A stretch of DNA of 64,000 nucleotides from Saprospirales bacterium. GTDB lineage: Bacteria; Bacteroidota; Bacteroidia; Chitinophagales; Saprospiraceae. The position numbers were made by a program, and so were the translations under genes. Where the stretch lies: NCBI GenBank assembly GCA_016719895.1, contig JADJYG010000015.1:62001-126000 (forward strand), written 5' to 3'. Under the pieces are notes generated by a model that saw only the letters and a list, made by a program, of their open reading frames with translations, had not been told where the DNA came from and ran no database searches. Of this stretch, positions 36,590 through 45,859 are shown one piece after another. Positions within the stretch are counted from its first letter, which is position 1. Every line of letters starts with the position of its first letter.

Positions 36590-38650
36590 TTAGCCCATTA
36601 ATAATTCCAGCAGTTCTGCGGCGGCTTTGGCAACAACGGTGCCGGGGCCGAATACGGCCGCCACGCCGGCGGCCCGGAGCGCTGCATAGTCTTGTGGCGG
36701 GATCACTCCGCCGACCACCACGAGGATATCCTCCCGGCCCAGTTTTTTCAATTCGGCAATCGCCTGCGGAGCCAGTGTTTTATGGCCGGCAGCCAGGGAA
36801 GAAATACCCAAGATATGAACATCGTTTTCAGCCGCCTGGCGGGCAGCTTCGGCCGGCGTTTGGAAAAGCGGGCCGATATCCACGTCGAACCCGAGGTCGG
36901 CAAAGGCCGTAGCAATCACCTTGGCGCCGCGGTCATGGCCATCCTGGCCCAGTTTAGCCACCAGGATACGCGGCCGGCGGCCTTCCTGGGCGGAAAAAGC
37001 GTCGGCCAGGGCCCTGGCTTTTTCGAAATCGTCATTTTTATTCATGGCTCCGGCATAAACACCTGCAATGGTACGGGTCGTGGCGGTATAACGCCCAAAA
37101 GCGCGTTCCATAGCCAGCGAAATCTCCCCCAGCGTGGCCCGCTCCCGCGCGGCGTCGATGGCCAGGGTTAGCAAATTGGCCCCACCCGCCGCCGCCTGCT
37201 CCAGCGCAGCTAATGCCGCCTGCACGTTGTCTGCATTGCGCCGGGCTTTGACCTCCTGAATACGTCGGATCTGCGCCTCCCGTACGGCCGAATTATCTAC
37301 CTCCAGGATGTCAAATTGTACGTCATCCGCTACCTGGTACACATTCACGCCTACGATCTGCTCCTGCCCGGAGTCAATACGCGCCTGCTTGCGGGCTGCG
37401 GCCTCTTCAATGCGGAGTTTGGGCAGGCCCGCCTCGATGGCTTTGGCCATGCCGCCCAGGTCTTCGACTTCTCGAATCAGCGCCCAGGCTTTTTCGACCA
37501 ATTCCAGCGTCAGGTTTTCCACATAATAGGAGCCCGCCCAAGGGTCTGCTGCGCGGCAAACGTCGCTTTCTTTTTGAATAAACAGCTGGGTGTCCCGGGC
37601 TATTTTTGCCGAAAAATCCGTTGGTAAGGCAATGGCCTCGTCAAAGGAATTGGTATGCAGGCTTTGCGTGCCGCCCAATACAGCCGCCATCGCCTCGATG
37701 CAGGTGCGGGTCACATTATTGAAGGGGTCTTGTTCCGTCAGGCTCCATCCGCTCGTCTGGCAATGGGTGCGCAGGGCCAGGCTCTTGTCGTGTTTCGGAT
37801 GGAACGAGTGCACCAGTTTGGCCCAAAGCAAGCGGGCAGCCCGCATTTTGGCGATCTCCTGAAAATGATGCATACCTATACCCCAGAAAAAAGACAGGCG
37901 GGGGGCAAAATCGTCGATATCCAGCCCTGCCGCCAAACCGGTCCGGATATACTCCAGCCCGTCGGCCAGGGTATAGGCCAGCTCGAGCTCCGCCGGCGCG
38001 CCGGCCTCGTGCATGTGGTATCCGGAAATGGAGATGGAATTGAATTTAGGCATGTGCTGGGCGCAATAGGCGAAAATATCGCCGATAATCCGCATAGAGG
38101 CCGCCGGCGGATAAATGTAGGTATTGCGCACCATGAACTCTTTCAGGATATCATTTTGAATGGTACCGCTGAGCTGTTCTGGTGAAACGCCCTGCTCTTC
38201 TGCCGCCACGATAAAAAAAGCCATCACCGGAATCACTGCCCCGTTCATAGTCATAGATACCGACATCTGGTCCAGCGGAATCTGGTCGAACAGCGTTTTC
38301 ATATCCTCCACCGTGTCGATGGCCACGCCGGCCTTGCCGACATCGCCCTCCACCCGAGGGTGGTCGCTGTCGTAGCCGCGGTGGGTAGCCAGGTCAAACG
38401 CAACCGACAAGCCTTTTTGGCCGGCAGCAAGGTTGCGCCGGTAAAACGCATTGCTCGCCTCCGCCGTCGAAAAACCGGCATACTGCCGGATCGTCCAGGG
38501 CTGATTCACGAACATACTGGAATAGGGCCCGCCTAAAAAGGGCGGCATACCGGCTACAAACCGGAGCCGGTTTGGCAAGGGGGTCGTAGGCTGGTTGGCC
38601 GGTCGAAGGGCAAGATCGAGGGTTAACCTGGAAAAATCTGGTGCGGGCAT
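36590..38650 (-). CDS. scpA: Methylmalonyl-CoA mutase
   Basis: A 686-aa adenosylcobalamin enzyme that interconverts (R)-methylmalonyl-CoA and succinyl-CoA. The N-terminal TIM-barrel part has WTIRQYAGFSTAEASNAFYR, GLSVAFDLATHRGYDSDHPR, FNSISISGYHMHEAGA and RTHCQTSGWSLTEQDPFNN. The C-terminal B12 domain has the base-off ligand motif GQDGHDRGAKV and GISSLAAGHKT. The chain carries both substrate- and B12-binding domains, as in the catalytic subunit. No small subunit or MeaB gene lies beside it in the window. Convergent with the AI-2E gene, 12 bp apart. Confidence 0.94.
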   Translation of the reverse strand: MPAPDFSRLTLDLALRPANQPTTPLPNRLRFVAGMPPFLGGPYSSMFVNQPWTIRQYAGFSTAEASNAFYRRNLAAGQKGLSVAFDLATHRGYDSDHPRVEGDVGKAGVAIDTVEDMKTLFDQIPLDQMSVSMTMNGAVIPVMAFFIVAAEEQGVSPEQLSGTIQNDILKEFMVRNTYIYPPAASMRIIGDIFAYCAQHMPKFNSISISGYHMHEAGAPAELELAYTLADGLEYIRTGLAAGLDIDDFAPRLSFFWGIGMHHFQEIAKMRAARLLWAKLVHSFHPKHDKSLALRTHCQTSGWSLTEQDPFNNVTRTCIEAMAAVLGGTQSLHTNSFDEAIALPTDFSAKIARDTQLFIQKESDVCRAADPWAGSYYVENLTLELVEKAWALIREVEDLGGMAKAIEAGLPKLRIEEAAARKQARIDSGQEQIVGVNVYQVADDVQFDILEVDNSAVREAQIRRIQEVKARRNADNVQAALAALEQAAAGGANLLTLAIDAARERATLGEISLAMERAFGRYTATTRTIAGVYAGAMNKNDDFEKARALADAFSAQEGRRPRILVAKLGQDGHDRGAKVIATAFADLGFDVDIGPLFQTPAEAARQAAENDVHILGISSLAAGHKTLAPQAIAELKKLGREDILVVVGGVIPPQDYAALRAAGVAAVFGPGTVVAKAAAELLELLMG

Positions 38651-38903
38651 AATTTCGGCCAGGGTTTGATTCGGCGGCTAAATATCTGCATAAGTTTACA
38701 CTTGGCGTAGTTGACTTTTAATACCCTGTTTGTCCCCGGGAAAAAACTGCCGGAAGCCGTCGGTATAGTGGGCTATCCGTTGCTGATCATGGCCGATGCC
38801 AAATCCAGGGAAGTTTTTGTACGTTCGCACCGGCTTCCGTGATGACGTGGACGCCGAACAGGAACCACTCTTTCGCAAACACCTGCGCCAAAACCCACTT
38901 GTT

Positions 38904-39779
38904 GTGAAAACCGCCGGTTTTACGTTTATCCGAAACGCCCTGCTCAACGACTACCCGGTGGTGGAAGCCGTGCGGTCGATCCTGCCGCTGTGCGATTATA
39001 TTGTAGTAGCCGTCGGCCAATCGGACGACGGTACGCTGGAACTCGTGCGCAGCATCGGCGATCCGAAAATCCATATCCTGGAAACCGTCTGGGACGACAA
39101 TCTGCGCGAAGGCGGCCGCGTGTTGGCGGAAGAAACCAACAAGGCTTTCGACGCTATCCCGCCGGAGTATGCCTGGTGTTTTTATATTCAGGCCGACGAA
39201 TGCGTCCATGAAGCTGATCTGCCCGCCATTCGGGCCGGCATGGAACGCTGGCTGCACGACCCGCAAACCGAAGGCCTTTTATTTAATTACCGGCACTTTT
39301 ATGGATCGTACGACTACATCGGCGCCAGCCGCCGCTGGTACCGCCGGGAAGTGCGCATTATCCGCAATGATAAAACCATCCGCTCGTACAAAGATGCTCA
39401 GGGCTTTCGGTCGGCAGGAGGGGTCAAACTGCGCGTACGCCAGATCGATGCCTGTATTTATCACTACGGCTGGGTGAAACATCCGGCTGCACAACAACGC
39501 AAACAGTTGAACTTCAACCGGCTGTGGCATTCGGATGAAAAAGTACATGCAATGGTTGGCGATTCCCCGGTGTATACCTACGACGGGACCGAAGCGCTGG
39601 AACGTTTCGCCGGCGCCCACCCGGCCGTTATGTACCCCCGGATCAACGCGGTCAACTGGCATTTCGAGGGCGATCCCGCTTTATCGCGCCGGACCTGCAA
39701 AGAATGGCTCTCGCAGCTGTTCGAGCGCCATACCGGCTGGCGGCCAGGGGAATACCGGAACTACGTCTTGCTGAAATAG
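38904..39779 (+). CDS. Glycosyltransferase family 2-like protein
   Basis: A 291-aa GT-A-type glycosyltransferase. Starting at the GTG at 38904 it reads MKTAGFTFIRNALLNDYPVV, the typical beginning for this group, followed by SILPLCDYIVVAVGQSDDGT, and a metal-binding-type FYIQADECVHE in place of the DXD. The frame is open upstream to an ATG at 38796, but the extra 36 residues look unlike the family. The C-terminal half includes HYGWVKHPAAQQRKQ. It probably transfers a sugar to an envelope or cell-surface acceptor; the acceptor is unknown. Confidence 0.85.
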   Translation: MKTAGFTFIRNALLNDYPVVEAVRSILPLCDYIVVAVGQSDDGTLELVRSIGDPKIHILETVWDDNLREGGRVLAEETNKAFDAIPPEYAWCFYIQADECVHEADLPAIRAGMERWLHDPQTEGLLFNYRHFYGSYDYIGASRRWYRREVRIIRNDKTIRSYKDAQGFRSAGGVKLRVRQIDACIYHYGWVKHPAAQQRKQLNFNRLWHSDEKVHAMVGDSPVYTYDGTEALERFAGAHPAVMYPRINAVNWHFEGDPALSRRTCKEWLSQLFERHTGWRPGEYRNYVLLK

Positions 39780-39854
39780 CCGGCAGGGGAAACTTTTGCG
39801 CCGGCAATACTGTTTCTTCGCCTTTCCTCCCTCACTGGCTAAACCCACTCCTTT

Positions 39855-40292
39855 ATGCGCGCTGTAGCCCTTTGCCTGCTGGAACACCAGAACCTGCTCC
39901 TGCTTCAGGAATTCTGGCACGAACACGATCATTACCACTTTTACCGGCCGCCGGGTGGCGGCATTGAACAAGGCGAACTGGCCACCGATGCTATTCGCCG
40001 CGAAATGCAGGAAGAATTGGGGACTGAAATATCCACGCCCCAATTGGTAACCGTGCTGGAAAACATTTTCGACTATGGCGGCGCTGTCAAACACGAGATT
40101 GTGTTTTTATTTCGCGCTTCCGTGCTTGACGAACGCATCACCGGCGTTCCCGAGGTGGAATTGATGGATACGCATGCTTTCCGGGCCATCTGGATGCCCG
40201 TTGGGGCCTTGCTCCGGCAGGAAGTAGTATTGTATCCAGTAGCATTGCGCCCTCTGTTGGGCGCCTTATACCCGGCAAACATCCCCGGTTAA
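39855..40292 (+). CDS. NUDIX hydrolase
   Basis: A 145-aa NUDIX protein with a perfect Nudix box, GGIEQGE ... REMQEELG (GX5EX7REUXEEXGU pattern). Such enzymes cleave nucleoside diphosphates linked to other groups and need Mg2+. The substrate is not clear from the sequence. Its 3' end is 3 bp from the convergent BatD gene. Confidence 0.9.
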   Translation: MRAVALCLLEHQNLLLLQEFWHEHDHYHFYRPPGGGIEQGELATDAIRREMQEELGTEISTPQLVTVLENIFDYGGAVKHEIVFLFRASVLDERITGVPEVELMDTHAFRAIWMPVGALLRQEVVLYPVALRPLLGALYPANIPG

Positions 40293-40295
40293 AGG

Positions 40296-42062
40296 TTATT
40301 TCAGTGCGGCATCCAGCTCTTGCAAGGCAGTTTCCGCTTCTTCCCAGGTAGCGTGCATACCGGCTACCGCAGCCTGGCCTGCAAATACAGCCTGCTCGCA
40401 TTTTTGCCATACCCGGGTGATTTTACCGGTTGTTGCTGCAGGCACCCGGCGTTCGGTCAGCTGTTCCTCCATATATTCCTTGGTCAGTATAAAAGGCTCG
40501 GCGCCCAGACGCACGGCTACATATCCTTGCAGGGCCTTGAGTAATTCATGATATAATACCCGGGCATCGCCCTGCTGTATCAGCTTTTGAACACCCAGAA
40601 ACCGGGTCCGCATGCTTTTCAGCGATAGTTTCACCCGCCGGTCGTCTATCGCCGCCGCCGGCGCGCCGCTGGCGGCAGGGCGGAGGCGATATAAAAAAGC
40701 CGCAGCCCAAATCAGCGCGACACCGGCAAGCGTTCCCCAAAACCAGGGCGCACCCAACCAGCCGGGCACTTTGTTCCAAACCAGTGAAATAGCCGACGGG
40801 GCCGGCGGCGGAGCGGCAATGGTATCCAACGGGGCTGTTTGCTGACCATACGTGGGCCCGGGCGCTACCCGGAGGCGCACCGGTTGCTCGGTCTGCAGGC
40901 TTCGGTACTTGTTGGAATCCGGATCAAAATAAACCAATTCGGGCGTAAATGTGTACACGCCGGGGCGCCGGGGCAGGATGACATATTCCAAGGTGCGGGT
41001 ATGCACAAACGATTCGCCGGTTTCGTACTCTTCCTGTTCGACGGTGCGGGGTTCAAATCCCTCCAATCCCCCTGGAAGGTCGAACCGCGGATGGGCAAAA
41101 CTCCGGGCATCGCCATTGCCCTCCAGCGCCACCGTCAGGGCCAGGGCATCATCCGTACTGAGCGTGTCTTTGTCGGCCGTAACGCGCCATTTGTACACGC
41201 CGACTCCTCCGGTAAACGCTTTAGGGACAGGCTCGGGCAGCGGCTTGACCTTGAGTTGGACCGGTTGTGTCTGTAGCACAACCGGTATAGAACCCAGCAA
41301 GGCGCTCAAACTTCCGGGTTGCTCTACACCTACCCGCACGCGGGCCGCCCCGATGCGCAAATCGCCCGCTTGCTGCGGATACAGGGAGAGCTCATACAAA
41401 ATCCGGACGGCATAGCGCTTTCCGCGAATGGTCTGATACTGCGTCCGGGTATCAAAACGCCGGCGTTCCTGGCTAAAAAAGCCTTCGAATGCCGGCAAGT
41501 CCAGAATGTCGTAGTCTGAAACGCTGGCCTGTGTGTAGAGTTTGATCTGGAATCGCAGCTGCTGGCCTTGCCAGGCCGTTGCGCGATCCAGTTCGCCACT
41601 TATAAACAGTTGATCGGCCGGGCCCGAAGGCGGCGATGGCATGCGGCCGGGCCGGGCCTTTCCAACGCGCACCACCAGCGGTTGGGCGCGCAGGGTTTGG
41701 GCGCCCGTTTGAACCGCGGCGCTGCCGATCGTATAGCTTCCCGGCGCACCGGCTTCCAGTTCGTAGGTCCAGGTCTGGTGGTTGTACGATTTGCCGTTGA
41801 CAAACCCGGCGCTCCGCAATTCGGAAGGGCCTGTAAGTACCCGGAGCCCTTTAAAATCCGGCGGAATAAAACGTTTGGCGACCGTATTTTTTAACGTGAA
41901 CGCTACTTCGAACCGGGAGCCTTCGGGCACTTCCCGGGTCGGGCCGCTCGATTCAAACACAGGGGCTTCCTGCGCCGGCAGAGCAACCGGGCACAGAAAA
42001 AAGACAAGCGCCAGAACGGCAGCGGGCCCTGTGTTTTTTCGCTTTTGCAGTAGTTGACGCAT
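40296..42062 (-). CDS. batD: BatD family protein
   Basis: A 588-aa membrane protein. A signal peptide is followed by repeated immunoglobulin-like segments characteristic of BatD (VFESSGPTREVPEGSRFEVAF, PDQLFISG-like surroundings, WQGQQLRFQIKLYTQASVSDYD, DILDLPAFEGFFSQE). A transmembrane helix lies near residue 430 (APWFWGTLAGVALIWAAAFLY), then a cytoplasmic part. Bat proteins form part of the Bacteroides aerotolerance complex at the cell envelope. It overlaps the gldB stop by 1 bp, so it is in one operon with gldB. No batA/B/C/E gene is nearby. Confidence 0.85.
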   Translation of the reverse strand: MRQLLQKRKNTGPAAVLALVFFLCPVALPAQEAPVFESSGPTREVPEGSRFEVAFTLKNTVAKRFIPPDFKGLRVLTGPSELRSAGFVNGKSYNHQTWTYELEAGAPGSYTIGSAAVQTGAQTLRAQPLVVRVGKARPGRMPSPPSGPADQLFISGELDRATAWQGQQLRFQIKLYTQASVSDYDILDLPAFEGFFSQERRRFDTRTQYQTIRGKRYAVRILYELSLYPQQAGDLRIGAARVRVGVEQPGSLSALLGSIPVVLQTQPVQLKVKPLPEPVPKAFTGGVGVYKWRVTADKDTLSTDDALALTVALEGNGDARSFAHPRFDLPGGLEGFEPRTVEQEEYETGESFVHTRTLEYVILPRRPGVYTFTPELVYFDPDSNKYRSLQTEQPVRLRVAPGPTYGQQTAPLDTIAAPPPAPSAISLVWNKVPGWLGAPWFWGTLAGVALIWAAAFLYRLRPAASGAPAAAIDDRRVKLSLKSMRTRFLGVQKLIQQGDARVLYHELLKALQGYVAVRLGAEPFILTKEYMEEQLTERRVPAATTGKITRVWQKCEQAVFAGQAAVAGMHATWEEAETALQELDAALK

Positions 42063-43099
42063 CAGTTGACGCGTTTCGGTTTGTATTTAGCCTTCTCCAA
42101 AAACTGTTGCGTATCGCGAAGGTTCAACAATTCTTCAACAGATGTATCGGGATAACGGCGCATATAGGCCCTCACGATCTGCCATCCTACCCAATTGCCA
42201 ATTTCACCGGGGGCTTCCTGAAATACGTTGTCGGCACTGGGGCTTGGCATGACGATCTTCTGGTTCTTATTGTTGAGGGGCTGGTAAAACACCTTCATGT
42301 CCAACAAGCGCGCCCACACTTCCTGTTCATTTGCAAAACAGCCCTCTAACTGGCTTTGCGTATACCCGAGCAGCATGCTGTCGGGCACAGCCGGCAACAA
42401 CACATCCATGAGATACAGAATTTTACCGTTGTTGATCATGTAATCCAGGATTTTTTCGCCGGGAGGTGGCCCCACCACCCGGCTGGCCAGCGCCATGGCT
42501 ATCTTTGGCATCAGGAAGGCCGGCGCAAACTGCCGGCGAAGATATTGCGGAAAAACATCCGGGTCGTAGCCGGAAAAATTTTCGCCCAGAAACATATCCA
42601 GCCCGATCATGACCAGGCTGTCGTTGACGGCATACGCGTCGCCGATAAACTCCGTAACAGCCGTCACGAAACGCGGCGCCGGCTTTTGGGGTAAATAATA
42701 CCGGTAGTACTGCAACATTTGCTTCAAATCGGCTTGCAGCCGGCTCAGGTCCGGGAAAGCCGCCTGGCAGGAGTCGTTCAGCCGGCGCACCTGCGGGGCT
42801 CCGGCAAATCCGGCCAGGGCATCCAGCGGAGGCTCCTCGGGGTTTGTTTGGTCGTGAGCGATCCCGGTCACGAAAAAAGGGAAAAAATCGGGATACTGTT
42901 GTGCCAGTTTTCGCATCCCTTCTTCCAAATTTGCAGTATCAAGCGCAAAGAGGTCGCGGTCAAAGCGCTGCAAATGAACAGCAACGGCAATGCCGGAAAC
43001 ATCGGGAGCATTGCCGGCAGCCGGATCACAAGCGCTCCATATCAGCCCGGCCAGGGCAACGAGCACTGCGGCAAAACGGTTAAATAAATTTCTAATCAT
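42062..43099 (-). CDS. gldB: Gliding motility lipoprotein GldB-like
   Basis: A 345-aa lipoprotein. The lipobox LIWSAC puts the lipidated cysteine at about residue 23. Similarity to GldB is seen in VHLQRFDRDLFALDTANLEE, QYPDFFPFFVTGI, FIGDAYAVNDSLVMIGLDMF and YKPKRVN at the end. GldB is needed for gliding and for secretion-linked motility in Flavobacterium-type organisms. The ATG at 43099 is chosen because it begins the lipoprotein signal. It forms an operon with batD (1-bp overlap) and is divergent from an outer-membrane barrel gene. Confidence 0.85.
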   Translation of the reverse strand: MIRNLFNRFAAVLVALAGLIWSACDPAAGNAPDVSGIAVAVHLQRFDRDLFALDTANLEEGMRKLAQQYPDFFPFFVTGIAHDQTNPEEPPLDALAGFAGAPQVRRLNDSCQAAFPDLSRLQADLKQMLQYYRYYLPQKPAPRFVTAVTEFIGDAYAVNDSLVMIGLDMFLGENFSGYDPDVFPQYLRRQFAPAFLMPKIAMALASRVVGPPPGEKILDYMINNGKILYLMDVLLPAVPDSMLLGYTQSQLEGCFANEQEVWARLLDMKVFYQPLNNKNQKIVMPSPSADNVFQEAPGEIGNWVGWQIVRAYMRRYPDTSVEELLNLRDTQQFLEKAKYKPKRVN

Positions 43100-43181
43100 A
43101 CTCGACAAAAAAACTGCGATTTTAGCGCCGGAAAACGCTTGCGTGGAAACCACATTTTAACGCACAAAAAAACAACACGTT

Positions 43182-43922
43182 ATGAAAAAAATTGCTTTGG
43201 CTTTCGGCTTTTTATTGGCGATGCAGGGAATGTCCTGGGCTCAACAGGAGTTCCGCTTCGGCGTGCAGGCCAGCCCAACCTGGTCCTGGCTCCGTACAGA
43301 TGATAAATTGCTGGAAGGTACCGGTTCAAACTGGGGCCTGAAATTCGGCGTTTTGGGAGAATATTACTTCGCGAATAATTATGCTTTTTTCTCTGGCCTG
43401 GGCTTTGGATTCAACCAGGGTGGTACGCTGTTAAATGGTTATCCCCAAGGGGCGTTTTGGCCAAAAACCGATTTGAGCGACCCGCGGCTGGACACCTTGG
43501 GCAAAGACGCCAAACTGCATTACCGGATCAATTATGTGGAAATCCCCTTTGGTTTGCGCTTCCGGGGCGGCTCCAATGAAGATTCCCGCCTGAAATTTTT
43601 TGCCGAAGCGCCTGTGTTTACGCTGGGCTTTGTCAGCAAAGCCCAGGGAGATATCCGCGGCAATACGCCCGTCACGTCCGAAGATGAAAATATCCGCGAC
43701 GACGTCAATGGCCTCTCCTTGTCGTGGGGAATCGGTGGCGGTATCGAATACGAGGCCGCTTCCAATGCCACTATCGTTGTCGGTTTGTTTTTCCAACAGC
43801 AATTCACCGACATGACGGACGATGCCGGTTCTGTCTTCGATTCGAGGGCCAGCGCCTGGAAAAAGGAAAACTCCAAGGGGGCATTCAACGCGCTTTCCCT
43901 CCGCCTGGCGTTTTACTTCTGA
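43182..43922 (+). CDS. Outer-membrane beta-barrel protein (PorT family)
   Basis: A 246-aa protein. The signal peptide ends MSWAQ. Alternating strands follow (FRFGVQASPTWSWL, NWGLKFGVLGEYYF, YAFFSGLGFGFNQGG, YRINYVEIPFGLRFR, SWGIGGGIEYEA), and the chain ends in an aromatic (LAFYF), as expected for a small 8-stranded barrel. It fits the OMP_b-brl_2/PorT-like group but is not a clear match to the canonical PorT secretion factor. It lies 82 bp divergently from gldB. Confidence 0.82.
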   Translation: MKKIALAFGFLLAMQGMSWAQQEFRFGVQASPTWSWLRTDDKLLEGTGSNWGLKFGVLGEYYFANNYAFFSGLGFGFNQGGTLLNGYPQGAFWPKTDLSDPRLDTLGKDAKLHYRINYVEIPFGLRFRGGSNEDSRLKFFAEAPVFTLGFVSKAQGDIRGNTPVTSEDENIRDDVNGLSLSWGIGGGIEYEAASNATIVVGLFFQQQFTDMTDDAGSVFDSRASAWKKENSKGAFNALSLRLAFYF

Positions 43923-43968
43923 CGCGGCGGCACGCGCGCTTTCTCAAGGGGCCGCCGAATCAGTCCGC

Positions 43969-44274
43969 TCAGCCCGCCAATACACTGGCAGCCAGGGCCG
44001 TACGGAGAAGCAGCGGCTCGTTGAGGAGGTATATCACATTTTTTCCCTGCCGGGCGGCCGTGACCAGCCCGGAATCGCGCAAAACGCGCAGATGTTGGGA
44101 AACAACCGATTGTTCCAAACCTAATTCGGTGTAAATACTTTGCACGCTGGCGCTTCGCAAGTGGTGTACCAACCGGATTATACGCAAGCGCTCGGGATGC
44201 GCCACAGCACGAAGGATCGCAGCGGAAACCCGGAGTTTTTCGGAATTTAGGCGGGGGGGAGCCGTTTTACCCAT
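43969..44274 (-). CDS. ArsR-type winged-helix regulator
   Basis: A 101-aa winged-helix protein: SAAILRAVAHPERLRIIRLV, then SVQSIYTELGLEQSVVSQHLRVLRDSGLV, RQGKNVIYLL. No ELCVCD-type cysteine box is present, so it probably does not sense metals by the classical site. The second ArsR gene lies 249 bp upstream on the same strand; the spacer is AT-rich and holds nothing else I can name. The target is unknown. Confidence 0.88.
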   Translation of the reverse strand: MGKTAPPRLNSEKLRVSAAILRAVAHPERLRIIRLVHHLRSASVQSIYTELGLEQSVVSQHLRVLRDSGLVTAARQGKNVIYLLNEPLLLRTALAASVLAG

Positions 44275-44523
44275 ACAGGAGGCCTTTAGGTGAAATATTG
44301 TTCGGACTCGATTATTTCATGCCATATTATTGCTGTAGATCAGGCAAATATGCGCTTTTTTCCCAGCCCATCCATCGGTTAATACAAAAAAAATACTGCA
44401 CACGTCAGAATTCGGATCGTATGCAGCATATTTCGTGTGTAGTAGGGAAAGATGGAAAAAATCCGGATTACTAATTCATGAAAGCAAACCCCGCGGGGTT
44501 GGGTGCGTATTCTTAAGAAAACT

Positions 44524-44862
44524 CTAAATAACCAGCTCTTCGACAAGCCGGGAAATCTGGCCGAGCCGTTCGTGGTCCAAAGCGTAATAAATGTACTTGC
44601 CCTGGCGGTCGGTAATCACGACACCGGCTTTGCGCAAAATAGCCAGGTGTTGGCTGGCAACACTTTGTTCCAGCCGCAGCTTGATGTAGATGTCCGTTAC
44701 CGTCATCCGGTGGTTTTCTTCCAGCAAATCAATCATTCGTTGCCGGAGTTTGTGGTTTACAGCGCGCAGGACAAGTACCGCTTTGCGCAGTTCGGCGTAG
44801 TCGAGCTGAACGTCTTTCTGACCCTTCTTCAAGACGACGGTCTCGCTCTTTGTTTTTCTCAT
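44524..44862 (-). CDS. ArsR-type winged-helix regulator
   Basis: A 112-aa protein, paralogous to its neighbour: LRKAVLVLRAVNHKLRQRMI, DIYIKLRLEQSVASQHLAIL, RQGKYIYYALDHERL. No metal-binding cysteine motif is seen. The 178 bp between this gene and tsaB upstream are very AT-rich and hold no gene; they may carry its promoter and operator. Confidence 0.88.
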   Translation of the reverse strand: MRKTKSETVVLKKGQKDVQLDYAELRKAVLVLRAVNHKLRQRMIDLLEENHRMTVTDIYIKLRLEQSVASQHLAILRKAGVVITDRQGKYIYYALDHERLGQISRLVEELVI

Positions 44863-45040
44863 ATAAATTGTTTTAAAATATCAAAAAACCATATGTCAGT
44901 CCAAATAAATAACGCCAAAATTGTGCCAGTTCAAATCTGGCAATTTCTGTATACATTTTTATTTGCAGGTATAAACCAACTGATTTTCAATACAAAAATA
45001 GAGCATTTTTTTATCAATTTGATATTTTTTCGCATTTTAC

Positions 45041-45763
45041 CTAATACGGCGCCTTTTTGGAAACGGTGATATGCGGCGGTTTCATATAAAATGGTTCATA
45101 ATATGTTAAATCTTGGAAATTAGATGATTGAAAAAATGATTCCGCCAACGCCGCTAAATAAGCGGCTGAACAATTTTGCACCGGGCTGCATACCGTTCCC
45201 TCGATGTTTTGCGCGCTAAATAATTTAAAGGCGCCGTTTCCTGATACAACGAACACTGCGCCCGGGGTTATACCGCGAATGGTTTCGATAAAATTTACAA
45301 ACAAATCGTGTTCTAACACCAGTGGCTGAGGCGGTAATACGTCCTGTAAATCTGCATTGAACGCTGCCGTCCAAACTTCATTCCGGCGGGCATCGAGCAT
45401 AGGCAGGGCGATAACGGCTTGCGCAGACGCCGCAGCGCCGTATGCATGCAGCGCGGCCTGCGCCAACGCCTGCAAGGTGCTGACGGCAATCAAAGGCTTG
45501 TCGAGCGCATAACAAATGCCTTTGGCTACCGATGCACCTACACGCAACGCGGTGTACGAACCGGGGCCATGGCTCAGGGCAACGGCATCCAGGCCGGCCA
45601 GGGAGAACCCGCTGCGGCTGGTACACGCCTGAATGAGCAGTGTGAGCCTGGCCGCGTGATTGGACGTATCAGCGTCTTCCGCCAGGGCAATCACTTCGCC
45701 ATCGAGCGCAATGGCGGCGGAGCATACCGCAGTTGCCGTTTCGATAAGCAGGATTTTAGCCAT
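45041..45763 (-). CDS. tsaB: tRNA threonylcarbamoyladenosine biosynthesis protein TsaB
   Basis: A 240-aa ASKHA-fold protein. It begins MAKILLIETATAVCSAAIAL and contains LDAVALSHGPGSYTALRVGA, the family hallmark. TsaB is the scaffold partner of TsaD in making t6A37 on tRNAs that read ANN codons. The ATG at 45763 gives the family start; an ATG at 45856 would add 31 foreign residues. mnmA is upstream on the same strand with a 96-bp gap. Confidence 0.93.
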   Translation of the reverse strand: MAKILLIETATAVCSAAIALDGEVIALAEDADTSNHAARLTLLIQACTSRSGFSLAGLDAVALSHGPGSYTALRVGASVAKGICYALDKPLIAVSTLQALAQAALHAYGAAASAQAVIALPMLDARRNEVWTAAFNADLQDVLPPQPLVLEHDLFVNFIETIRGITPGAVFVVSGNGAFKLFSAQNIEGTVCSPVQNCSAAYLAALAESFFQSSNFQDLTYYEPFYMKPPHITVSKKAPY

Positions 45764-45859
45764 GTGTAAAAAGGACAAAGAAACGGGGATTTGGGAAAGC
45801 GGAAGGAATATCGTTTCAAAAGAGGCGTTCAGACTGTCCAAAACTTCGTGCCGCAACCA

